Part shown: in pieces, positions 23,967 to 33,234 of the stretch
Numbering within the stretch: position 1 is the first letter of the stretch
How the letters are laid out: each line of letters starts with the position of its first letter
Source of the DNA: Nemertoderma westbladi
Taxonomy: Eukaryota; Xenacoelomorpha; Nemertodermatida; Nemertodermatidae
Assembly (NCBI GenBank): GCA_032718475.1
Contig: JAUCBJ010006528.1
Location: 62,001-126,000 of the forward strand
Length of the DNA: 64,000 nt
Direction of reading: 5' to 3'
The notes under the pieces: model-generated
Told to the model about the DNA's origin: nothing
Seen by the model: only the letters and a program-made list of their open reading frames with translations
Database searches by the model: none
Made by a program: the position numbers and the translations under genes

Positions 23967-24015
23967 CGTCCTTCATAATTATTTAATTTATATTTTGTTC
24001 GAGATCGTCCTTGTT
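23945..24015 (-). mobile_element. upstream LINE coding remnant at the right edge of the array
   Basis: Beyond the last unit the minus strand reads RSRTKYKLNNYEGRAFSIAAPT in one frame, with a stop only about 20 codons further upstream. Related LINEs have a basic/aromatic stretch followed by GDRAFSVAAP in just this place. The sequence therefore looks like the natural continuation of the ORF on the N-terminal side of the amplified segment, though short and degraded. Confidence 0.6.
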
Positions 24016-24040
24016 ACGGTATATGGCGCTGTATCCACAG

Positions 24041-24185
24041 TATTAGTCCATTATGCAGTATGCAATATTAGTCCATTATGCAGTATGCAATATTAGTCCA
24101 TTATGCAGTATGCAATATTAGTCCATTATGCAGTATGCAATATTAGTCCGTTATACTGTATGTAATATTAGTCCGTTGTGCAGCA
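24041..24185 (+). repeat. 25-bp tandem repeat, about 6 copies
   Basis: The unit tattagtccattatgcagta plus tgcaa starts at 24041 and recurs at 24066, 24091, 24116 and 24141. The last two copies carry substitutions (gttatactgtatg, gttgtgcagcatg). Confidence 0.93.
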
Positions 24186-26462
24186 TGATATTTTAGATAA
24201 GGCATAATAACGCAGTGGTATTTAGGTAAGGAAGTTAAAACGCCCATATATTTTGCATCCATTCATTTTGTATAGTATGTAGCTCTACCTACGTAATTTT
24301 GTATTAGGTTATATGTAGATAGTTCCAGGGTAAGTTTATTCGGACCCTGGATTCCGTGCTTGCTGATATTAGCTTTAGTAGGGCTAGCATATAGGGACGC
24401 CGTCCTGGCCATTCAGCAGCCAGAGACGTGAACCATTACCATATATGGTAATAATTCGAGGAAAGGGAGCAAATAGGGCTACAATCCGGCCTCCTTATTG
24501 GACTAGCTGCTTCCAGGTTGGTCTAGTGCTAGCACGGACTGGAGAGCCAATAAGAAAGCGATTGAGTCACCCTATTGCATCATCCCATCCGGATCACCTA
24601 TAAATTGGCGGTGTGCCGGTAGAGCCTATCATCAATCTGTCACATGATACACCCCTGTTACAATTTACTTGCTGAGCTGTCTCTAATTTTGTATTTTTCT
24701 GCAATTTGCTAATTTTGATTAATTTCTTGGAATGATTTGCTAGTGCGATTACTTTGCTTGTGTTTCTCAATAATTCCTTCGATTACTGCAAATTACAATC
24801 GAACTATGATTTCTACCTTTGATTGATGGTTCTATGTGATTCTTTTCTGCGCAATAATCCCAAGGGATTCCTGAAACTGTCAGACTTTGTGATTTGCATG
24901 CGCCGCTACGGTAGCTATTAGCGTAATGGAGGGCTAAGGTGCCAGTGGGCGGTGGGCGCATCGGGGGGTTGGGCGACTAGGAGAGAGCGGAGGATTCAAA
25001 GCGGGCAACGCTGGCTAGGGTCACCGTTGCGGGCGGGTAACTTGCACTGCGGCACGCAGACCGATCGCCGGTACAGCAAATTAGGGGGCTGATGATCCAG
25101 GTTTTGTCTCTATTTAGTATTAGGGGGCAGGAATTGGGTTAGTTAGGAATCCTAGATGTACCCGGGAGAGGCCTGCGCGTATTAAAACGTTGAGTGTGGA
25201 GTACGAGTAGTGAATTGCACAATTGTAAACTGTGATTTCTAACGCTGATTGGTGTGTTATTGAAGTGTGCCTAAGATTACGAATGCTTAGATAGGCGCTC
25301 TTTTCCTTTGATTGATTTCTATTTCTTAGTTACAATAATTAGTTATTGATTAGGTCAAAGTAATACGGCAAATTAGGCTATTACTAGCGAAACCTGTTGC
25401 GTGATAAATTAGAATTACGTATTCTGGAACTCTTAGTAATTAGTACGCTGTTAATTATTTGTGACTGTAATTAATTAGTAAAAAATTAAGAATTAGTACG
25501 CAGCATAGCGGAGAGTAGCTAAGGTAATAATTAGTGTACTGTAAACTATTCACGCTGAGCGGTTATTTGCATTAGCGGACAATCAGCTAGAACGCACTAT
25601 TCGGTACGCACGATACGCTAGTAATTTTGCTGGCCTAAAGCCAGTCGCGGGCAGTTTTAGACCCGGAGTGGTATTATCCACGTAGAAACAGATACTGTAC
25701 CATTTTGATATTTTAAATATTGTCGCATTCACACATTACGTTAGGGAACCTCCAGTATTCGCGATTAGAAAGACGTAGGTAATAGCGTGCTTTAATAGTG
25801 ATAAAATTAGGCGTAAGAATACTCTGAGTGCAAGGCCTCTCGCACTCGTCTTAAGTAAGCTTAGGGAGCCGACTCGGGTTTATTGTTTTGGTTATTCCCG
25901 CGTGGCTCATAGATTCGAACAGTTAGCTCTCTATCGAGCGATCGGTAGAGAAAGGAACAAGCGATTTTGCAGGAGTAGTGTAAAATTAGTAAAATATATT
26001 AGTGGACGGCAGATTAGCGCCATCTAACGGTAAGTAGCGGTTTTGTATTTAGCAACCCTTACAATTTAGTAATAGCACGCTCCTGATCCCCTTTACTTAA
26101 CAGTAGAGCAGTCTTTGTGTCTTATTGGTTAGACGAGAACTTATTAGGTTGGCAGAAGGATATTAACGGGTATTGGTCTGTTCAACAGTTCTGCTGTTAG
26201 TATAGAGGTCGCGGTTGTTTATCAGTCCTGGTATAAACAACATTTCATCTTTGATAAGTTTCGGTGTTGAAAAAATTAATCTCTGGCATTTGCGGATATT
26301 TGTTTCGAATAAATGAGATTTGGATCCATTGTGAAACATATGTTATGCGCTTTATCATAGCAGGTCAATAAGTCGTTACCGATTTGTACGCTAGGGGGCG
26401 CTAGAGATTACAAAAACAAGGGGTTCTTGCGGGGTTATTGGAGAAGATGACGTCATGGATAT
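24186..26462. other. unique AT-rich DNA, no gene recognised
   Basis: No open frame with a recognisable domain; the 64-codon minus-strand frame at 24767-24961 has none. The stretch around 24400-25150 is more GC-rich and contains the promoter-like site at 24547-24605. It could be a solo LTR or a regulatory region, but I cannot define LTR ends, a primer-binding site or a polypurine tract. Confidence 0.5.
24547..24605 (+). promoter_or_regulatory. CCAAT plus TATA box, promoter-like
   Basis: CCAAT at 24547-24551 is followed 47 bp later by CTATAAAT at 24598-24605. That would place a start site near 24630, close to tatcatcaatctg. No ORF follows, so if active it would drive a noncoding or spliced transcript, or mark an LTR. 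Both motifs are short and may occur by chance in AT-rich DNA. Confidence 0.3.
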
Positions 26463-26546
26463 AGGATACGAAGGCGAGGTAGTGAAATTTGTTGCCGTTA
26501 ATGTACATCTATATGGAGGTCGTGTGTTCGATCCCCGCATAGGGGC
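26463..26546 (+). repeat. tRNA-like sequence with B box, possible SINE head
   Basis: The sequence ggaggtcgtgtgttcgatcc (26514-26533), continuing cccgc, closely follows the tRNA TPsiC arm and Pol III B box (GGTTCGANNCC). The flanks gtgtg and cccgc pair at four of five positions, counting one G-T wobble. About 40-50 bp upstream, aggcgaggtagtg is a loose A-box candidate. No complete cloverleaf can be drawn, so a tRNA-derived SINE or a tRNA pseudogene is more likely than a working tRNA gene. Confidence 0.4.
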
Positions 26547-26825
26547 CTGGGAAGTTTTCGTTTCGGTACGAATGCTTTAACGGGACTAACTAGGGACTAT
26601 TCTGCCTGGCAATCTTAAATTGTAGTGAAATGAGAACCAGTTTCTACTGGGGAGTATATATTTGGGGGGATAGTATTATATCATACTACTGTATATAAAG
26701 TATAAGTTACACACCTGGCGCCTATGCGGTAAAATGTTTAAACAATCACTAGGATTTCTAATAAATATTACGCAATTTATTGTAGGCAATTAGAAAACGA
26801 ACGGCCTGTGTTCTACCCAGGGAAT
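26547..26825. other. no feature recognised
   Basis: AT-rich sequence following the tRNA-like segment. If that segment is a SINE head, part of this would be its body, but no tail or duplicated target site was seen. Confidence 0.4.
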
Positions 26826-27696
26826 GTGGGGCGAGCCACGAAGTGAGCGAAGCCTTAGCATATGGGCGCCATTGACTAGTTGTCTGTTGTCGACGTCGTC
26901 GTCGTCTGTCTTCGTTGTTGTCGTAAATTTTTTAATCGCTAATAACTCGGTCATTCCTTGATGAATTTAAACGAAACTTGGTACGTATGTAGTCCGTCAA
27001 AAGTTTAGAAAGAATCGGAAGTTTGGTAAAAAACGAACGAACGCAACGAGTTTACAGTCGATACGAGTATCCATCTGCTATAAATCTGCAGTTACTCTGA
27101 TATTTTTGAGACTTAGCATAGTTATAAAGGTCGTAATGAAAATAGTAAGGAAAATTATTTTAAGACAAAACAGGACGAGCGAAACGAGGCTAATGAAGGA
27201 GAATAGTATTGTAAAACTAAAAATGTCATACTTAACTTAAATAGCCCTAGTTAGAAGGTTTACAAATGACAGTTAAAGTGTGTAAGGGAAAACTGAAATG
27301 AATCTCTATTTTTACAACTACAGTAGTTTATCACAAACTGATAGCATCGCCTTTACTCATATATATGTTAGGAAAGACATTTTTCGTATATCTAATAGAG
27401 ATTAGTATATAATGTACTTTCTAATTTAGGCTCTCATGCTGCGCGAAGGCCCCACGAACGTGGTACCCATATTAGATAGATACCCTGCAATTAGTCATGC
27501 CTGATTCAATTAATCCATGAATTTACACAGTGCAATTTCAGAATATACGAAGATATCGGCATTCTACAGTTGGCATAACCTACGCTAATCTGATTTACAA
27601 TGCATTGTGGGGCGAGCCACGAAGTGAGGGAGCCTTAGCATTTAGCGTCGTCGTCGACAGACAACTCGTTAATGGGGCCCCCATATGCTAAGGCTT
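26826..27696. mobile_element. dispersed element bounded by inverted repeats, MITE-like
   Basis: The left end reads gtggggcgagccacg, then aagccttagcatatgggc and a gtcgtcgtc tract. The right end has the same ggggcgagccacgaagtga motif directly repeated at 27607. It is followed by the inverse of the left end (cagacaactcg ... catatgctaaggctt) up to 27696. The outer parts therefore pair as inverted repeats of about 40-50 bp, and 27630-27696 alone forms a foldback (agccttagca ... tgctaaggct). The interior holds aataactcggtcattcc, which I recognise only as repeat-like. No transposase is encoded. A further terminus copy lies at 2799-2831. Confidence 0.6.
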
Positions 27697-28270
27697 CATA
27701 TCGTGGTGCCGATATATAACTGTAGAACGGTAGGCCTGTAACTCACCTTCAAAAGTAATTGCGAAAAACATTAAAAACGACAAATAATATGACAATTCCA
27801 TATTACTTATTGTCCCGGTAATTGTAAATAAATAATACGTTCAATAATAATTTACAATAATGATATAAATAAGTTTAATTACCGGTATCTAAGAAAGGAG
27901 ATTAGCGGTAGTCAATAATTTGAAAACATTTTAATTAAATAAAATCATAAAAAGCCACTGAATGATCAGCGAATTTGAATTAAAATAATCATAGAGATTG
28001 TTTAACATTGATTAGTAAAATTAATTAGAGTCGATCATCATTGGTTAATAATGCTTGTAGTGGACTAAGTATGGAGGAATCTCATTGGTTGGTTGCCAAC
28101 GATAGACATAGGAATATGGAGAATCAGAAACAAGAAAAATATAAGAGTTCCAGACGAGACAAGTTATTTATCCCACCAGGTTATATACAGTAGCTAGCTC
28201 TTACAGTACTTTGACATTCAGACAATATTACATCTTAACTGGAAGTGAAGATGCAAGCTTTATATTTTAC
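27697..28270. other. AT-rich DNA, no gene seen
   Basis: Very AT-rich (many aaataat and ttaattaa phrases) with no open frame or RNA-like structure that I can support. Confidence 0.55.
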
Positions 28271-28286
28271 TTAAGGGGGGGGGGGT

Positions 28287-28322
<36 letters not shown>

Positions 28323-28862
28323 AGGGGGGGGGGGGGGTACCCCCTCAGCTCAAATTTCGTGTTGTATGTCAATATCATTGTTATGTTGTGTTCAGCCAAC
28401 GTGGGGAAGGCCAAAGAGCAACAAAAATTGAAATTTTAAATTTGTTTGTGTCCCTCTAGCGGCGAGTGGCGAAATTAAATATTTCACTAAAAACACTACT
28501 AGTACCTTAATATTTCTCTATTTTTTTTTAAACAAACTTTTTTGGACTCAGCATCATCGTTTCTACTCACTAAAATTATCAATATGGGAGTTTTCGGGGT
28601 CGGTGATTTCATTTCTGATGCCAGTTTTAATGTTTGGTTATATCTAATATGTCTGTCTGACAGCCTGTCTGTCTGTCTGTCTTCTAAATTTCGACGGACA
28701 AACTGATAGACGGAAAGACAGGATAACTCGAGAACTAAAAAAGATATCGCCAAACCGTTACAAGATTTGAACTCCCCATTAAATTCTGCATCAGTTGAAA
28801 TAGAAAACCAAAAGTGTGAAAATTGTACCCAAGGAGGGGGTACCCCACCCCCCTTAGCTGTG
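28271..28862. mobile_element. foldback-type repeat with inverted ggggtaccccct ends
   Basis: The left end (28271-28346) reads ttaaggggg..., then gtaccccctcagct. The right end (28832-28860), reverse-complemented, reads gctaaggggggtggggtacc, then ccct. The two ends are thus inverted copies, the left one enlarged by the G tract. Between them are two AT-rich arms and a (GTCT)n run near 28660-28682. The 156-codon minus-strand frame at 28499-28969 covers the right arm; its middle (WVQFSHFWFSISTDAEFNGE, CNGLAISFLVLELSCLS) looks like a translated repeat, not a protein family. No transposase is present. Confidence 0.5.
28275..28337 (+). repeat. 63-bp poly-G tract
   Basis: Sixty-three positions consist of G except for one T near 28286 and a TA at 28322-28323. 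The tract ends directly in gtaccccct. Such a run could form G-quadruplexes on the plus strand and is prone to length errors in sequencing and assembly. Confidence 0.9.
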
Positions 28863-29093
28863 TTATTTTTATCTATATTATTCGGCTTGACCGCGGTGCG
28901 CCTGATGAACTGAAAGAAATGCAACATAATAAACGTACAACTAGTCGCAAAAACGCTATTTATTCTCATATTAATGGTGGATTGTAGTATTATTGGGACC
29001 TCCTCTTATTGGGAAACTTTATCACGATTCATATTTATAATTTAATGAGTTTGACTATGTTATTTGAGCACGTCCTTAGCGAACTCTCAGAAT
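28863..29093. other. short flank before the 58-bp array
   Basis: Unique-looking sequence. On the minus strand one frame runs out of the first array unit through RGRWAPSSDSESSLRTCSNN to a stop at 29035-29037. It has no recognisable domain. Confidence 0.4.
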
Positions 29094-29530
29094 CACTAGA
29101 AGGAGCCCAACGGCCCCTCAGTTTATTAGAACAGGCTGATTCTAGAGTTGTAATAGCGAGGAGCCCAACGGCCCCTCAGTTCATTAGAACAGGCTGCTTC
29201 TAGAGTTGTACTAGCGGGGAGCCCAACGGCCCCTCAGTTTATTAGAACAGGCTGTTTCTAGAGTTGTAATAGCGAGGAGCCCAACGGCCCCTCAGTTCAT
29301 TAGAACAGGCTGCTTCTAGAGTTGTAATAGCGAGGAGCCCAACGGCCCCTCAGTTCATTAGAACAGGCTGCTTCTAGAGTTGTACTAGCGGTGAGCGGGG
29401 AGCCCAACGGCCCCTCAGTTCATTAGAACAGGCTGCTTCTAGAGTTGTACTAGCGGCGAGCCCAACGGCCCCTCAGTTCATTAGAACAGGCTGCTTCTAG
29501 TGTTGTACTAGCGGGGAGCGGGGAGCCCAA

Positions 29531-32500
29531 CGTCCCCTCAGTTCATTAGAACAGGCTGCTTCTAGAGTTGTACTAGCGGTGAGCGGGGAGCCCAACGGCC
29601 CCTCAGTTCATTAGAACAGGCTGCTTCTAGAGTTGTACTAGCGGTGAGCGGGGAGCCCAACGGCCCCTCAGTTCATTAGAACAGGCTGCTTCTAGAGTTG
29701 TACTAGCGGTGAGCGGGGAGCCCAACGGCCCCTCAGTTCATTAGAACAGGCTGCTTCTAGAGTTGTACTAGCGGTGAGCCCAACGGCCCCTCAGTTCATT
29801 AGAACAGGCTGCTTCTAGTGTTGTACTAGCGGTGAGCGGGGAGCCCAACGGCCCCTCAGTTCATTAGAACAGGCTGCTTCTAGAGTTGTACTAGCGGTGG
29901 AGCCCAACGGCCCCTCAGTTCATTAGAACAGGCTGCTTCTAGAGTTGTACTAGCGGTGAGCGGGGAGCCCAACGGCCCCTCAGTTCATTAGAACAGGCTG
30001 CTTCTAGAGTTGTACTAGTGGGGAGCCCAACGGCCCCTCAGTTCATTAGAACAGGCTGCTTCTAGAGTTGTACTAGCGGTGAGCGGGGAGCCCAACGGCC
30101 CCTCAGTTCATTAGAACAGGCTGCTTCTAGAGTTGTACTAGCGGTGAGCGGGGAGCCCAACGGCCCCTCAGTTCATTAGAACAGGCTGCTTCTAGAGTTG
30201 TACTAGCGGCGAGCCCAACGGCCCCTCAGTTCATTAGAACAGGCTGCTTCTAGTGTTGTACTAGCGGGGAGCGGGGAGCCCAACGTCCCCTCAGTTCATT
30301 AGAACAGGCTGCTTCTAGAGTTGTACTAGCGGTGAGCGGGGAGCCCAACGGCCCCTCAGTTCATTAGAACAGGCTGCTTCTAGAGTTGTACTAGCGGTGA
30401 GCGGGGAGCCCAACGGCCCCTCAGTTCATTAGAACAGGCTGCTTCTAGAGTTGTACTAGCGGTGAGCGGGGAGCCCAACGGCCCCTCAGTTCATTAGAAC
30501 AGGCTGCTTCTAGAGTTGTACTAGCGGTGAGCCCAACGGCCCCTCAGTTCATTAGAACAGGCTGCTTCTAGTGTTGTACTAGCGGGGAGCGGGGAGCCCA
30601 ACGTCCCCTCAGTTCATTAGAACAGGCTGCTTCTAGAGTTGTACTAGCGGTGAGCGGGGAGCCCAACGGCCCCTCAGTTCATTAGAACAGGCTGCTTCTA
30701 GAGTTGTACTAGCGGTGAGCCCAACGGCCCCTCAGTTCATTAGAACAGGCTGCTTCTAGAGTTGTACTAGCGGTGAGCGGGGAGCCCAACGGCCCCTCAG
30801 TTCATTAGAACAGGCTGCTTCTAGAGTTGTAATAGCGAGGAGCCCAACGGCCCCTCAGTTCATTAGAACAGGCTGCTTCTAGAGTTGTACTAGCGGTGAG
30901 CGGGGAGCCCAACGGCCCCTCAGTTCATTAGAACAGGCTGCTTCTAGAGTTGTACTAGCGGCGAGCCCAACGGCCCCTCAGTTCATTAGAACAGGCTGCT
31001 TCTAGTGTTGTACTAGCGGGGAGCGGGGAGCCCAACGTCCCCTCAGTTCATTAGAACAGGCTGCTTCTAGAGTTGTACTAGCGGTGAGCGGGGAGCCCAA
31101 CGGCCCCTCAGTTCATTAGAACAGGCTGCTTCTAGAGTTGTACTAGCGGTGAGCGGGGAGCCCAACGGCCCCTCAGTTCATTAGAACAGGCTGCTTCTAG
31201 AGTTGTACTAGCGGTGAGCGGGGAGCCCAACGGCCCCTCAGTTCATTAGAACAGGCTGCTTCTAGAGTTGTACTAGCGGTGAGCCCAACGGCCCCTCAGT
31301 TCATTAGAACAGGCTGCTTCTAGTGTTGTACTAGCGGGGAGCGGGGAGCCCAACGTCCCCTCAGTTCATTAGAACAGGCTGCTTCTAGAGTTGTACTAGC
31401 GGTGAGCAGGGAGCCCAACGGCCCCTCAGTTCATTAGAACAGGCTGCTTCTAGAGTTGTACTAGCGGTGAGCCCAACGGCCCCTCAGTTCATTAGAACAG
31501 GCTGCTTCTAGAGTTGTACTAGCGGTGAGCGGGGAGCCCAACGGCCCCTCAGTTCATTAGAACAGGCTGCTTCTAGAGTTGTAATAGCGAGGAGCCCAAC
31601 GGCCCCTCAGTTCATTAGAACAGGCTGCTTCTAGAGTTGTACTAGCGGTGAGCGGGGAGCCCAACGGCCCCTCAGTTCATTAGAACAGGCTGCTTCTAGA
31701 GTTGTACTAGCGGCGAGCCCAACGGCCCCTCAGTTCATTAGAACAGGCTGCTTCTAGTGTTGTACTAGCGGGGAGCGGGGAGCCCAACGTCCCCTCAGTT
31801 CATTAGAACAGGCTGCTTCTAGAGTTGTACTAGCGGTGAGCGGGGAGCCCAACGGCCCCTCAGTTCATTAGAACAGGCTGCTTCTAGAGTTGTACTAGCG
31901 GTGAGCGGGGAGCCCAACGGCCCCTCAGTTCATTAGAACAGGCTGCTTCTAGAGTTGTACTAGCGGTGAGCGGGGAGCCCAACGGCCCCTCAGTTCATTA
32001 GAACAGGCTGCTTCTAGAGTTGTACTAGCGGTGAGCCCAACGGCCCCTCAGTTCATTAGAACAGGCTGCTTCTAGTGTTGTACTAGCGGGGAGCGGGGAG
32101 CCCAACGTCCCCTCAGTTCATTAGAACAGGCTGCTTCTAGAGTTGTACTAGCGGTGAGCGGGGAGCCCAACGGCCCCTCAGTTCATTAGAACAGGCTGCT
32201 TCTAGAGTTGTACTAGCGGTGAGCCCAACGGCCCCTCAGTTCATTAGAACAGGCTGCTTCTAGAGTTGTACTAGCGGTGAGCGGGGAGCCCAACGGCCCC
32301 TCAGTTCATTAGAACAGGCTGCTTCTAGAGTTGTACTAGTGGGGAGCCCAACGGCCCCTCAGTTCATTAGAACAGGCTGCTTCTAGAGTTGTACTAGCGG
32401 TGAGCGGGGAGCCCAACGGCCCCTCAGTTCATTAGAACAGGCTGCTTCTAGAGTTGTACTAGCGGTGAGCGGGGAGCCCAACGGCCCCTCAGTTCATTAG

Positions 32501-33234
32501 AACAGGCTGCTTCTAGAGTTGTACTAGCGGCGAGCCCAACGGCCCCTCAGTTCATTAGAACAGGCTGCTTCTAGTGTTGTACTAGCGGGGAGCGGGGAGC
32601 CCAACGTCCCCTCAGTTCATTAGAACAGGCTGCTTCTAGAGTTGTACTAGCGGTGAGCGGGGAGCCCAACGGCCCCTCAGTTCATTAGAACAGGCTGCTT
32701 CTAGAGTTGTACTAGCGGTGAGCGGGGAGCCCAACGGCCCCTCAGTTCATTAGAACAGGCTGCTTCTAGAGTTGTACTAGCGGTGAGCGGGGAGCCCAAC
32801 GGCCCCTCAGTTCATTAGAACAGGCTGCTTCTAGAGTTGTACTAGCGGTGAGCCCAACGGCCCCTCAGTTCATTAGAACAGGCTGCTTCTAGTGTTGTAC
32901 TAGCGGGGAGCGGGGAGCCCAACGTCCCCTCAGTTCATTAGAACAGGCTGCTTCTAGAGTTGTACTAGCGGTGAGCGGGGAGCCCAACGGCCCCTCAGTT
33001 CATTAGAACAGGCTGCTTCTAGAGTTGTACTAGCGGTGAGCCCAACGGCCCCTCAGTTCATTAGAACAGGCTGCTTCTAGAGTTGTACTAGCGGTGAGCG
33101 GGGAGCCCAACGGCCCCTCAGTTCATTAGAACAGGCTGCTTCTAGAGTTGTACTAGCGGTGAGCCCAACGGCCCCTCAGTTCATTAGAACAGGCTGCTTC
33201 TAGTGTTGTACTAGCGGGGAGCGGGGAGCCCAAC
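29531..33234 (+). repeat. 752-bp higher-order repeat of the 58/65-bp array
   Basis: The variant aacgtcccc marks positions 29531, 30284, 30602, 31036, 31354, 31788, 32106, 32605, 32923 and 33234. Alternating spacings of 318 and 434 bp give a 752-bp block from 30284 to 32106. The next block is 817 bp, that is one extra 65-bp unit. Confidence 0.88.

Noticed and set aside
23098-23976. 292-codon minus-strand open frame in the 68-bp array, and similar frames of 60-208 codons between 17735 and 23976
   Set aside because: Both unit lengths are 2 modulo 3, so frames cycle through all three phases of the repeat. The open frames follow from the unit containing no stop in those phases, not from a gene. 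There is no start context, splice structure or unique domain.
26514-26546. Functional tRNA gene
   Set aside because: Only the T-arm/B box is convincing; acceptor, D and anticodon arms cannot be folded.
28499-28969. 156-codon minus-strand frame as a protein gene
   Set aside because: It spans the arm of a foldback repeat and a GTCT microsatellite (read as RQTDRLSDR), has no protein domain, and looks like translated repeat DNA.
29009-29203. 64-codon plus-strand frame at the start of the 58-bp array
   Set aside because: It runs from unique flank into repeat units and has no recognisable domain; likely chance.
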